From NCBI GenBank assembly GCA_023954375.1, contig JAMLIC010000002.1, forward strand, positions 310,001-374,000: DNA of 64,000 nucleotides, read 5' to 3'. Positions 36,158 to 44,709 of this stretch are shown piece by piece. Made by a program: the position numbers and the translations under genes. The notes beneath the pieces were generated by a model, which was not told where the DNA came from, made no database searches, and saw only the letters and a program-made list of their open reading frames with translations. Every line of letters starts with the position of its first letter. The stretch's first letter is position 1. This DNA comes from Planctomycetota bacterium. GTDB taxonomy: Bacteria > Planctomycetota > J058.

Positions 36158-38839
36158 CTACCTCACCTCGAGCACGTACCCCGGGCTCCCCGCCGCGTCC
36201 TTCGTCGTCACCCTGAGGAACACCGTCTCGCCCGGCGGCGGCGCCACGTAGCGGATGCGCTCGCGGTCGCCGGTGCCCTGCGACGCGCGCAGCGGGGTGC
36301 CGTCCTCGGCCTCGAGCGCCAGGTCGACGTCGCCCGCCGCGTGCGAGAAGGTCGCGCTGAAGGTCGCGCCCTCGCCCGGGCCCAGGGTCAGCTTGAACCA
36401 GTGCGTCGTCGCCGGGGCGAGGCGCGCCTCGGGGTAGGTGGTGCGCTCGAGCACCCGCGCCGTGCCGCGGGAGATGCTCGCCGCCACCACCGCGCCGGCG
36501 AGGCCGCCGCCGCCGCTCGCCTGGTCGCGGACGAGGCGCAGGGCCATCTCGCCCTTCGACGACGTCACGGGCGCCCACACCATCCCGTCGGGGCCGCCGG
36601 CCTCCTTCAGGACGCTCACGACGCGCTCGCCCTTGACCTCGGCGGCGAGCGCCTGGGCGCGGAAGTACTGCTCGAGGATGAACCGCGCGCCGGCGAGCGC
36701 GACGGCGAGCGACGGCGGCGCCTCGCCATCGCGCACCTCGGGCGTGAACAGCGTCGCGTCGAGCGCCGCCAGGTCGTCCGACGAGTAGTTCGCCGTGGGG
36801 CCGATGCGGGCGTTGATCGCCGCCATCGCCTCGTCGCGCTCGGCCTGCTGCAGCCCGGTCACGGCGGAGCGCAGGGCGAGGTAGGCGGCGGCGTCGGCCC
36901 CGCCGGCGAGCGCCGGATGGTTCGTGTCGGCGCCCCAGGCCATGAGGCCGCGGGCCAGCTTCAGGGCGCTCCCCAGGCGGCGCAGCCGGTCGGTGAAGGC
37001 CGAGACCGTCGGGAGCTCGATCTGAACGTCGTTGACCAGCACGCAGCCGACGAGCTGGTCGTCGGGCAGCTGCCGCGCCGCCGTGCGGTCCGCCGGGTCG
37101 ACGCCGTCCCACACGCTCATGGGGAACATCATGGTGAAGTCCATGGTGTCGATGAGGAAGTTGCCCGACGTGCGCCGGGAGCGCGGGATGTAGAAGGCGC
37201 GCGCCTGGTCGAACCACAGGCCCTGCCCCGCCGTGCCGGCCGCCTCGATCTGCCGCATCCAGATCTCGAGCTGCTCGTGGGTCAGGAGGCGCACGAGGGC
37301 GTCGACCCCGTCCGCCGGCAGCGGCTCGAAGCGGCGGAACGCGCGCACGCCGGCCGCGAGCTGGGCCCGACCGAAGCCGTTGTAGGCGGCCAGCGCCGCG
37401 GCCTGCTCGCCCGCCGGCAGGGCCTGGAGGTCGCGCGCCGCCGCGACGAACTTGTCGAGGGTCGTGAGCGCGCCGTAGGCCCGCGCGTCCTGCTCGCGCA
37501 GGAAGGCCTGGTACCAGTCCACGTGCCGCTCGTGGACGCGGTCGTGGGCGCGCGCCAGGGCCCGGCGGAGGCTGCGGTTGCCGCCGGGGGCCAGGTCGGC
37601 GGCGACCTCGTGGTAGAGCTCGCTCAGCGCCTCGGCCACGACCTTGCGCCGGAGGAGCTCGACCTCGCGCTCGGCGATGTCGTCGATCGTGCTCGTCGCC
37701 GCCAGCAGCGGCGCCGTGGGCACGAGCGCGTCGAGGTCGGTCACGTCCGCGAGCTGCAGGTCGAGCTCGAGCAGGCGCGGCGCCGCGCGCTCGAGGAGCG
37801 CGGTCCGGTCGAGCACCGCGCGCACCCGCTCCTCCCAGGCCCGCACGGCGTCGACCTGCGCGGCCGGGATCGCCCCGTCCATGCGGGCCTCGCGGGCCGT
37901 GGCGAGGAGCGCCTCGAGGCGCTGGCGCCCGAGGTCGTGCAGGTTGCGGACGGCGTCGAGCCGCACCTCGTCGAGGTGGTAGCGGCTGCGCACCGAGCGC
38001 ACGAACGCCTTCGGGTCGACGAGCAGCACGTCCTGGTAGGTCGGGGTGCTCGGCAACGTCACCCCGCGCGCCAGCAGGCGCCGGTAGAGCTCGCGGCACG
38101 GCGCCGCGACCTCGGGCGAGCTGCCCCAGGTGAGGATCCCGGAGCGCACCATGTCGTCCATGCCGGCGATCGCCTCGGCCCGGGGCGAGTCCGAGCGCAC
38201 GTCGACCTTGGCGGCCTGCTTGATGCCGAACTCATCGACGCCGCGGTCCTCCTTCGTCCCGATGAGGATGCGCCGCATGCGGTCCGCGCGGTCGTAGCGC
38301 TTGCGGCCGCGCAGGGTCATGTGGTGGTCGAGGAGGATGTAGGAGTCCGTGTCGAAGTACTCGTCGTCCATGAGGTCGGTGCCGAGCGAGATGCGGCGGC
38401 GGCCGCGCTGCCCGTCGACGTCGTAGTTGCCGCGCTCGATCGTCAGCCACACGTAGGGGCTCTGCTCGCGGATGGCGTGGCGCGCGGCGTCCCACGGCAC
38501 CTCGTCGATCGGGTAGCCGATCGCGAACGCCTCGCACGCCGGCTGGCGGCGGACGTCGCGGAACCGGTTGTCGTCCTCGAACAGGTCCCCGCGCAGGGGC
38601 TGCCCGTTGCGGCGGTCCTGGCGCAGGAGCCGGTAGAGCAGGTGCCCGGGGATGTTGTGGACCGTGTAGGCCGCCTCGAGCTCGAGGTCGTCGCGGCTCC
38701 AGCTCCAGCCCCGGTCCGCCTCGAACGAGCCCCGGTGCATGAACTTCCGGCCGTCGAGGTCGGCGTCGGTCAGCGGCTGGGCCGAGGCCGCGCCGGCGGT
38801 CGCGAGGAGCGCGAGCGCCAGCGTGCAGACGGTGCGCAT
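36158..38839 (-). CDS. Large secreted protein of unknown function with C-terminal PPC-like domain
   Basis: The 893-residue protein has a signal peptide (1-21, cut after ASA). Most of it (about 30-790) is a helix-rich region that I cannot place, with islands such as LDGRKFMHRGSFEADRGW and FLIDTMDFTMMFPMSVWDG. The last 100 residues (about 800-893; FKLTLGPGEGATFSATF, AGDVDLALEAEDG, ETVFLRVT) look like a bacterial pre-peptidase C-terminal beta domain, common on secreted proteins. No protease or nuclease motif is visible. It lies 17 bases after the propeller gene on the same strand, so both are co-transcribed and exported. Confidence 0.8.
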   Translation of the reverse strand: MRTVCTLALALLATAGAASAQPLTDADLDGRKFMHRGSFEADRGWSWSRDDLELEAAYTVHNIPGHLLYRLLRQDRRNGQPLRGDLFEDDNRFRDVRRQPACEAFAIGYPIDEVPWDAARHAIREQSPYVWLTIERGNYDVDGQRGRRRISLGTDLMDDEYFDTDSYILLDHHMTLRGRKRYDRADRMRRILIGTKEDRGVDEFGIKQAAKVDVRSDSPRAEAIAGMDDMVRSGILTWGSSPEVAAPCRELYRRLLARGVTLPSTPTYQDVLLVDPKAFVRSVRSRYHLDEVRLDAVRNLHDLGRQRLEALLATAREARMDGAIPAAQVDAVRAWEERVRAVLDRTALLERAAPRLLELDLQLADVTDLDALVPTAPLLAATSTIDDIAEREVELLRRKVVAEALSELYHEVAADLAPGGNRSLRRALARAHDRVHERHVDWYQAFLREQDARAYGALTTLDKFVAAARDLQALPAGEQAAALAAYNGFGRAQLAAGVRAFRRFEPLPADGVDALVRLLTHEQLEIWMRQIEAAGTAGQGLWFDQARAFYIPRSRRTSGNFLIDTMDFTMMFPMSVWDGVDPADRTAARQLPDDQLVGCVLVNDVQIELPTVSAFTDRLRRLGSALKLARGLMAWGADTNHPALAGGADAAAYLALRSAVTGLQQAERDEAMAAINARIGPTANYSSDDLAALDATLFTPEVRDGEAPPSLAVALAGARFILEQYFRAQALAAEVKGERVVSVLKEAGGPDGMVWAPVTSSKGEMALRLVRDQASGGGGLAGAVVAASISRGTARVLERTTYPEARLAPATTHWFKLTLGPGEGATFSATFSHAAGDVDLALEAEDGTPLRASQGTGDRERIRYVAPPPGETVFLRVTTKDAAGSPGYVLEVR

Positions 38840-38856
38840 GGTCGAGTCCCCCTGGC

Positions 38857-39792
38857 TCACTGGGCGCCCGCGCGGAGCGCGAAGATGTGGATCGCGCGGT
38901 CGAGGCGAGCAGTCTCGCCGCGATCGAGGTCGGTGACCACCACCACCCGGCCGGCGTCGAGGTAGGCCACCCCCTCCACCGTCGGGTAGCGCGGCTGGCC
39001 ATCGGCGTCTCGCGGGAAGAGGTAGACCTGCCCCGGGCCGACGAACTTCCAGGCGTCCGGCGCGAGGCGCCCCTCCCACAGGGCGCTGCTCTGCTGCGAG
39101 CAGACGATCACGCGGTCGCCCTGCACGTCGATCCCCGACCAGTCGGCGAAGCGGACGTGCTTGGGCAGCTTGATCGTGTCGACGTGCTTCCAGCCGCCGC
39201 TGCGGCGGGCCCGGTAGACCTCCACGCGGCCGCGGACGGCGCCGTCGCCGGCCGCGTCGTCGGGATGGCCCTCGTGCAGGGCCAGCAGGTGGACCGCGCC
39301 GTCGCGGTGGACCACGGCCAGGCCCTCGATCCCCTTGTTGGCGCCGGCGAGCGGCACGTCGAGCCAGGCCTCCTCGAGGAGGGTGAAGCGGCGGTCGTAG
39401 GTGGCGACGAGGGCCCGGTGCCCGCCATGGCGGCGCAGGGCCTCGACCACGCAGTAGAAGCGGTCCTCCTCGGCCGACCAGGCGATCCCCTCGTAGCCGC
39501 CGCCGCGGCCCTCGGTGGGGATCCACTCGGCCTCGGAGAGGTCCGGCCGCACGCGGGCGACGTCGGTCGTGTCGTCGAAGACGACGAACAGCCAGCGGCC
39601 GCGGGGGACGACGCCGCTGGCCTCGAACCGCCGCCCCTGCCGCGGGAGCAGGTCGCGCAGCGGGCGCTCGGCGACGAGGTGCAGCGGGCGCACCGGCGGG
39701 CCGTCGCCGCCGAGCACGTGGACGAACCCGTCGTTGGCCCGCACGACGTGGGCGGCGGCGAACGCGAGGATGAGCAGGCACGTCCAGCGCAT
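38857..39792 (-). CDS. Secreted beta-propeller protein (SdiA-regulated / phytase-like type)
   Basis: The 311-residue protein has a signal peptide (1-19). The repeated pattern of strands with VARVRPDLSEAEWIPTEGRG, GYEGIAWSAEEDRFYCVVE, KGIEGLAVV and TVEGVAYLDAGRVVVVTD is that of the SdiA-regulated / esterase-like phytase propellers. The Glu in YEGIAW and IEGLAV is typical of these. Activity is not certain; members may be phosphohydrolases or binding proteins. The start is ATG at 39792. It is the first gene of a pair with the 893-residue secreted protein. Confidence 0.75.
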   Translation of the reverse strand: MRWTCLLILAFAAAHVVRANDGFVHVLGGDGPPVRPLHLVAERPLRDLLPRQGRRFEASGVVPRGRWLFVVFDDTTDVARVRPDLSEAEWIPTEGRGGGYEGIAWSAEEDRFYCVVEALRRHGGHRALVATYDRRFTLLEEAWLDVPLAGANKGIEGLAVVHRDGAVHLLALHEGHPDDAAGDGAVRGRVEVYRARRSGGWKHVDTIKLPKHVRFADWSGIDVQGDRVIVCSQQSSALWEGRLAPDAWKFVGPGQVYLFPRDADGQPRYPTVEGVAYLDAGRVVVVTDLDRGETARLDRAIHIFALRAGAQ

Positions 39793-39945
39793 GACGCGCT
39801 GCCCCTTCGCACGGCCTGTACCTCGGGCTGAACGCACGCTCACGCGGCATTTAACCCGCCTGAACGAGGCCGAGAACGGCCCGGGAGACGGATCTGGAAC
39901 GCATCGGGCGGCCCCCGCTTCCCGGAGTGGCACGGTCGTGGTCTC

Positions 39946-40734
39946 GTGGGACGCGTGCGCGTCCACGCGTTCGAGTTCAACGAGCGGCCCGAGTGCCCCC
40001 GGTTCCTGCGCGAGGCGATCGTCGAGGCCCTGGGCACGGGGCTGCGCTGGGGGCGCATCTACGACGGGGTCGGCCCCGTCTTCGCCGAGTTCTGCGCGCG
40101 CGCCGGCTGCGACGAGGTCCTCGACCTGTGCAGCGGCAGCGGCGAGCCCGTGTCGATCCTGCTCGGGGCCCTCGCCCGCGCCGGCGTCGCCGCGCCGCGC
40201 TTCGTCCTCTCCGACCTCCTGCCCAACGTCCCGGCCATGGAGCAGGTCGCGGCGCGCCACCCCGGTCGGATCGAGGTCGTCGCGCGCCCGGTCGACGCGA
40301 CCGCCGTCCCGGCCGAGGTCGACCGCCCGGCGCGCACGGTGATCAGCGCGTTCCACCACCTCCCGCCCGACCTCGCCCGCGGGCTCCTCGCCGACTGCGT
40401 CGCGCGGCGCCGCGCCGTGTTCCTGCTCGAGGCGCTCTCCGGCGACCTGCGCGGCCTCCTGGCGATCCTGCCGGCGATGACGGCCGCGGCCCTGGCCACC
40501 CCGCTGCTGACCCGGCGCGACCGGCTGAAGAAGGCCCTCGCCACCTGGGCCGTCCCGGTCGTCCCCGCCCTGGGGCTGTGGGACGCCGTCGTGAGCGACC
40601 TCCGCACCTACCGCGCGGATGAGCTGCGGGCGATGGTCGCGCCGCTGGGCGGCGGCTACGCCTGGGAGCACCGGGAGGTGCCGTTCTTCCCCGGCGGCCG
40701 GGCGACCTGCTTCTTCGGGGTCCCGCCGCGCTGA
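39946..40734 (+). CDS. Class I SAM-dependent methyltransferase
   Basis: The 262-residue protein has the SAM-binding glycine loop VLDLCSGSGEPV (about 59-70), then VLSDLLPN at the end of strand 2 and VISAFHHLPPDL where strand 4 is expected. This is enough to call a class I methyltransferase fold. The C-terminal part, with a hydrophobic run (about 170-205), may hold the substrate. The methyl acceptor is unknown. The start GTG at 39946 or 39955 cannot be settled. It is divergent from the propeller gene. The HEAT-type hairpin repeat follows downstream. Confidence 0.85.
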   Translation: MGRVRVHAFEFNERPECPRFLREAIVEALGTGLRWGRIYDGVGPVFAEFCARAGCDEVLDLCSGSGEPVSILLGALARAGVAAPRFVLSDLLPNVPAMEQVAARHPGRIEVVARPVDATAVPAEVDRPARTVISAFHHLPPDLARGLLADCVARRRAVFLLEALSGDLRGLLAILPAMTAAALATPLLTRRDRLKKALATWAVPVVPALGLWDAVVSDLRTYRADELRAMVAPLGGGYAWEHREVPFFPGGRATCFFGVPPR

Positions 40735-40799
40735 CCTCGATCGGGCACCGCGCTGACCGCACGATTCGATCGATGACGTCCACGGATGGGCTCTTCATT

Positions 40800-40893
40800 G
40801 GACACGGAGGCAACGGAGAACAACGGAGGTCACGGAGGAGATGGAAGGACAAGACCTCCGTGGTCTTCGTGGACCTTCGTTGCCTCCGTGTCC
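40800..40893. repeat. Nested inverted repeat (hairpin) of the CACGGAGG type, copy 2
   Basis: The outer arms 40800-40818 and 40875-40893 pair over 19 bases with one mismatch, and the inner arms ACGGAGGTC (40823-40831) and GACCTCCGT (40853-40861) pair perfectly. The units are the same CACGGAGG and CCTCCGTG words as in 707-761. The element sits in the gap between the convergent methyltransferase and DUF4388 genes. It may be a bidirectional terminator or a dispersed hairpin element. Confidence 0.75.
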
Positions 40894-40938
40894 CAACGTG
40901 AGCCCACACGGTCGACCCTCACAACGAGGTGGGCGCGG

Positions 40939-42225
40939 TCACACCGCGACCAGGCGCCCCTCCCGCAGGAGGTCGACCACGGCCCGCGCCGCCTCCAGGC
41001 GCGGGGCGCGCGCGACGCGGACGGCGTCGTCGAAGCGCAGGCGCCCGTCGAGCAGCGTCAGCACCTCGGGCTGGGCGGCCCCGCGGATGGCCTGGTGCTT
41101 GGCGGCCGGGCTGACGAAGCGCAGCACCGCCCGCCCGTCGTCGAGCGCCTCGCGCAGGGCGTCCCACTCGGTCCAGCGCTGGATCGCCTGGAGGAGGAAG
41201 CGCTCGGTCTCGAGGGCGACCCGGGTGATGCCGCGGCGCGGGGTGTGGACGTCCGGGGGCAGGTCGCCCTCGTGGAAGGCGAAGGTCGCCCCCTCGGCGA
41301 AGAGGACCTCGAGGAAGCGCTCGCGCAGGCGGGCCTGCTCCGCCGCGGTCAGGGCGCGCTCGTCGATCGCCGCGCCGCGGACGAGCGCGCGCACCGAGTC
41401 GGCCGCGTCGACGCCGAGCAGGGCGAAGGCGAACTCGTCGTCGGCCTCGACGCGCAGCGCGAACGCCTCGCCCTCGACGAAGTAGAGCCGCTCCTCGCGC
41501 CCGCCCGCCTGGAGCGTCAGGGTGCCGCCGCGGCGCCGCTCGCGCAGGGTCTGGAGGAGCGCCGCCAGGCCGACGCCGTCGATGTCGCCCTCCAGCGCGG
41601 GCGCCCCGGCGCGCGCCCGCGCGGCCCGGCGCGCCACGGCCCGGGTGGGGGCGGTCGAGGGCCGCAGGGCGCGCTCGTCGTCGAGGCGCGCGACCTCCAT
41701 GAGCAGCGCCAGCGGGTCGAGCGTCACGCCGCCGCGCGCCTCGACGTCGCGCACGAGGTCGGGCGGCAGCGCGCAGGGGGTGAACTCGAAGCGGGCGCGG
41801 CCGGAGGCCGAGACGGCGTGCACCTGCTCGGCCGCCCGGTGCCGGCGCGCGGCGGCGTCGGCGGCGCCGAGCGCGTCGGCCCGCGCGAGGAGGGCCTCGA
41901 GGGCGGCGCGCCGGAGGCGACCGCTCGCGGGGGGCGCGCTCGCCTTGAGGGCCCGCGCGCGCGCGTGGAGGGCGTCGAGCGCCTCCCTCGACAGCCGCGG
42001 CGCGCGCGCGCCGCGCACGCTCCGGGCGCGCGCGAGCAGGCCGTCGAGCGCCTCCGGAGACAGCCGCCCCGGCCGGGCCTGCGAGACGACGAGGCGGCCG
42101 GGGAGGATCAAGAGGTGCAGCGAGCTGGCCGCGCCGCAGAGCGTGAGCACCCCCTCGACGCCGTGGGTCGAGAGGAAGCCGACGAGGTCGTCCAGCCCGA
42201 GGCTCCCCAGCGTGCCGCTCAGCAT
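40939..42225 (-). CDS. DUF4388 (PATAN-like) domain protein
   Basis: The 428-residue cytoplasmic protein starts with a DUF4388 domain (about 1-55; LGSLGLDDLVGFLSTHG, GVLTL). A long basic Ala/Arg-rich helical linker with DALHARARALK-like repeats follows (about 60-130). A second DUF4388 domain (about 225-330; GDIDGVGLAALLQTLRERR, GGTLTLQAGGREERLYFVEG, then AFHEGDLPPDV) comes before a C-terminal helical part. DUF4388 domains are usually found in two-component, kinase and gliding-motility regulators, and are thought to be protein-binding. The start ATG is supported by GAGG 5 bases upstream. A regulator without a visible output domain. Confidence 0.82.
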   Translation of the reverse strand: MLSGTLGSLGLDDLVGFLSTHGVEGVLTLCGAASSLHLLILPGRLVVSQARPGRLSPEALDGLLARARSVRGARAPRLSREALDALHARARALKASAPPASGRLRRAALEALLARADALGAADAAARRHRAAEQVHAVSASGRARFEFTPCALPPDLVRDVEARGGVTLDPLALLMEVARLDDERALRPSTAPTRAVARRAARARAGAPALEGDIDGVGLAALLQTLRERRRGGTLTLQAGGREERLYFVEGEAFALRVEADDEFAFALLGVDAADSVRALVRGAAIDERALTAAEQARLRERFLEVLFAEGATFAFHEGDLPPDVHTPRRGITRVALETERFLLQAIQRWTEWDALREALDDGRAVLRFVSPAAKHQAIRGAAQPEVLTLLDGRLRFDDAVRVARAPRLEAARAVVDLLREGRLVAV

Positions 42226-42373
42226 CGTCGCCTCGCGCGCGCGGTGAGCAAACCCCGGGGCGCGCGCAAGTCGAGGCGCCGCGGCGCGCTGCCGCTGCTG
42301 GACGCGTAAGGCCGGGCGGCACCATGGGGAGAAATGCCCAGGCCCCTCGACCGGGTGGGCGAGGCTGCGCCCA

Positions 42374-43984
42374 TCACCCCGCGAGCCCCGCCTCCCGCAT
42401 GGCCGCGAGCGCCGCCTCGACCGGCGGCGCGCCGCCCGCCGCGATCCGCCGCACGACCCGCGCCGTCGCCGCGCCGAACGGCTCCCAGGTCGCCGCCATC
42501 CGGTCGTGCGTGTCGCGGTCGGCGTCGGACGGGTCGGGGCCGCGCGCGTCGAGGCGCGCGCGGGCGACCTCACCCGGCGCCTCGAGGTGCAGGACGAGCG
42601 CGGGCACGCCCCAGGCGCGGGCCGCGTCCAGGAACGCCCTCCGCCTCGCCTCGGAGGCGAAGCAGGCGTCGACCACCACCCGCCGCCCCTCGAAGGTCGC
42701 CCACTCCGCGAGGTGCAGGCAGCGCGCATAGGTGCGGTCGCTCCAGCCGGGCGCGTAGAGGCCCTCGCCCCAAGCGCCGCCCCGGGAGGACGTCACCCCG
42801 GCCTCGCGCCCCAGGGCCTTGCGCACCTCGTCGGCGCGGACCCACACCAGGTCGGCGGCGCGGGCGAGCGCCCCGGCGAGCACCGACTTGCCCGTCCCCG
42901 GGAGGCCCGTGACCAGCACGAGCGCCGGGCGGTGCGCCGGCGGCGACAGGGCGCCGAGCGCCAGGAGGACGTGCGCGCGGGCGCGGGCGACGGCGCGCGC
43001 CCGCTGCGCGTCGGGCACCTCGGCGGCGCGGGCCGTGAACCCGTCGACCTTGGCCCGCACCATGGCCCGGTAGGCCACGTAGAAGGGCAGCACCGCGGCC
43101 GCGCCGGGGTCGTCCGCCGCGGCCTGCCAGGCGCGGGTGAGGGCGTGGGCGAGGTCGGGGCGGGCGGCCCGCTCGAGCTCCATGGCGAGGAAGGCCACGT
43201 CGCTCGCGGGGTCGCCCGCGCGCAGGGCGTCGTTGAACTCGACGCAGTCGATCACGAGCGGCGGCGCGGCGGGGTCCTCGGGCACGTGCACGTGCTCGAG
43301 GCGCAGGTCGCCGTGCCCGTCGCGGGCGCGCCCGGCGCGCGCCTCGATCACGGGCCGCAGCTCCGAGAGGCGCAGCTCGGTCAGGCGCGCGACCCGGTCG
43401 AGCGCCGCGGCGCTCACCGCCGCGCCGACGAGCGGCCGCACGTCGCGGACGTTGTCGCGGCAGTTGCCCGCGACCGCGTCGAAGCGGGCCCAGCGCGCCA
43501 CCTCGGGGCCGCCGCGCGCGCCGAGGTGGAACGCCGCCAGCCGCGCGCCGAGCCGGGCGAGGAGGTCTGCATCGGCGCGGTCGGCCTCCACGAGCGCCGC
43601 CAGCGTCCGGTCGTCGGGCAGGCGGCGCATGACCACGGCCCACTCGAGCGCCGCGCGCGGGGAGCCTCCCAGGCGCAGGCGACCCCGCCGCGCCGTGATC
43701 GGGAGCACGCCGAGGTAGACGTCGGGCGCCAGCCGCCGGTTGAGCGCCACCTCGGCCTCGCAGCACGCCCGGCGGCGGTCGAGGGTCGAGTAGTCGACGA
43801 AGCCCAGGTCGACGGGCTTCTTGAGCTTGTAGACCCGCTCTCCCGCGAGGAACACGACCGAGATGTGCGTCTGCACGACCTCGACCCGGTCGACGGGATG
43901 GGGGTATGCGGCGGGCGCGACGAGGTCCCGCAGCAGACGGTCGATGCTCACCGGCGCCTGGCCGGCGGCGATGCGCGCGCCCAC
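42374..43984 (-). CDS. Fused aminoglycoside-phosphotransferase-like / AAA ATP-binding kinase protein
   Basis: The 536-residue protein joins two parts. Residues about 20-340 are an APH-like kinase fold, with VYKLKKPVDLGFVDY for the ATP Lys, HGDLRLEHVHV as the catalytic loop and IDCVEFND as the metal loop. Residues about 355-536 are a P-loop kinase (LVTGLPGTGKSVLAGAL, VVVDACFASEARR) as in COG0645. The same fusion occurs in many bacteria as a bifunctional APH/ATP-binding protein. Its substrate is not known; drug resistance is not implied. GTG at 43984 has GGAGG 6 bases upstream. Confidence 0.9.
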   Translation of the reverse strand: MGARIAAGQAPVSIDRLLRDLVAPAAYPHPVDRVEVVQTHISVVFLAGERVYKLKKPVDLGFVDYSTLDRRRACCEAEVALNRRLAPDVYLGVLPITARRGRLRLGGSPRAALEWAVVMRRLPDDRTLAALVEADRADADLLARLGARLAAFHLGARGGPEVARWARFDAVAGNCRDNVRDVRPLVGAAVSAAALDRVARLTELRLSELRPVIEARAGRARDGHGDLRLEHVHVPEDPAAPPLVIDCVEFNDALRAGDPASDVAFLAMELERAARPDLAHALTRAWQAAADDPGAAAVLPFYVAYRAMVRAKVDGFTARAAEVPDAQRARAVARARAHVLLALGALSPPAHRPALVLVTGLPGTGKSVLAGALARAADLVWVRADEVRKALGREAGVTSSRGGAWGEGLYAPGWSDRTYARCLHLAEWATFEGRRVVVDACFASEARRRAFLDAARAWGVPALVLHLEAPGEVARARLDARGPDPSDADRDTHDRMAATWEPFGAATARVVRRIAAGGAPPVEAALAAMREAGLAG

Positions 43985-44114
43985 GGAGTGCCTCCGTGTT
44001 GGACCCTTGCAACGGCCGGACCGGCGCCCGAAGCGCGGCCGCGGCCGCCCGCGCGTCTCGCCCGTGGGACCGGCCCGTCCCGGCCGGATGACGGTGCCGC
44101 TCGGGAGATTGCGA

Positions 44115-44143
44115 TTGCCGTCGTGCCCTGGCCAGGCTAGAAC
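44115..44143 (+). promoter_or_regulatory. Sigma70-like promoter of the RRM gene
   Basis: TTGCCG (44115-44120) and TAGAAC (44138-44143) are 17 bases apart, the ideal spacing. Transcription would start near 44150, giving an untranslated leader of about 125 bases before the ATG at 44276. Confidence 0.55.
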
Positions 44144-44151
44144 CGACCGGA

Positions 44152-44178
44152 CGTAACCCGTGAGTTCGGGACGTTACG
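44152..44178 (+). promoter_or_regulatory. Hairpin in the 5' leader of the RRM gene
   Basis: CGTAA (44152-44156) and TTACG (44174-44178), with inner CCCG and CGGG around a TGAGTT loop, form a bulged hairpin right after the predicted transcription start. The long leader may control translation by temperature or by the RRM protein itself; this is an inference. Confidence 0.35.
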
Positions 44179-44275
44179 GCGCGTCGCCTGGCCCGGAGGG
44201 TGCGTCGGAGCGGGATCGGCGCCGCCGCGGCGGGGCTCCCGTCTGGGTTCGGGCAAGAGTGTGTGTGGTCGGACG

Positions 44276-44605
44276 ATGGTGAACATTTACGTCGGGAACC
44301 TCCCCTTCGACTTGACCGAGGCCGAGCTGGAGGGGCTCTTCGCGCCCCACGGGCAGGTCCAGCGCGTCAACCTGATCATGGATCGCGAGACGGGCCGCCC
44401 CCGCGGCTTCGCCTTCGTCGAGATGGCGGACGAGGCCGCCGCGAGCGCCGCGATCTCGGCCCTCGACGGCACCACCGTCGGCTCGCGCAAGATCACGGTC
44501 AACGTGGCCAAGCCGCGTGAGGCCCGCGGCGGCGGCGGCGGCTTCGGCGGCGGCGGACGCGGCCGCGGGGCGTCGTCGGGTGCCGGGGGCGGCGGCGGCC
44601 GCTAG
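44276..44605 (+). CDS. Small RRM-domain RNA-binding protein with glycine-rich tail
   Basis: The 109-residue protein has one RNA recognition motif (about 2-80) with RNP2 IYVGNLPF and RNP1 RGFAFVEM, followed by a Gly/Arg-rich tail (about 85-109). This is the layout of cyanobacterial Rbp and planctomycete RNA-binding proteins, which bind single-stranded RNA and are often cold-induced. The ATG at 44276 sits just before the first strand. A promoter with a 125-base structured leader and a strong terminator hairpin at 44629-44660 frame it as a single-gene unit. Confidence 0.93.
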   Translation: MVNIYVGNLPFDLTEAELEGLFAPHGQVQRVNLIMDRETGRPRGFAFVEMADEAAASAAISALDGTTVGSRKITVNVAKPREARGGGGGFGGGGRGRGASSGAGGGGGR

Positions 44606-44606
44606 T

Positions 44607-44640
44607 CCGACCGGACGGACGTGAACGCGCGAGGGCGGGG
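44607..44640 (+). repeat. Direct repeat, left copy (34 bases)
   Basis: This starts 1 base after the RRM stop codon and is matched by 46292-46326 with one mismatch and one extra G; CGGACGTGAACGCGCGAGGG is shared by both. The two copies enclose the propeller gene and the broken toxin-antitoxin pair. Its 3' part also builds the left arm of the RRM terminator. Confidence 0.75.
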
Positions 44641-44660
44641 GCAGGTGCCTCCGCCCTCGC
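44629..44660 (+). terminator. Terminator hairpin after the RRM gene
   Basis: A 15-base stem (from GCGAGGGCGG to CCGCCCTCGC, with one mismatch in the upper part) has a very short loop. It lies 24 bases after the RRM stop. There is no T-run. Confidence 0.6.
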
Positions 44661-44709
44661 GGCATGTACGGGGCTTTGACGGCGGACCGCCAGGCGGCCA
44701 CCGTGCGGC

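Noticed and set aside
35130..38099. Apparent extension of the proB frame far upstream
   Set aside because: It is antisense to a lipoprotein gene and out of frame with the secreted 893-residue gene. ProB starts at the GTG 35129.
42374..43984. Aminoglycoside resistance gene
   Set aside because: The APH-like part belongs to the fused COG2187/COG0645 type, which is widespread and not known for drug resistance.
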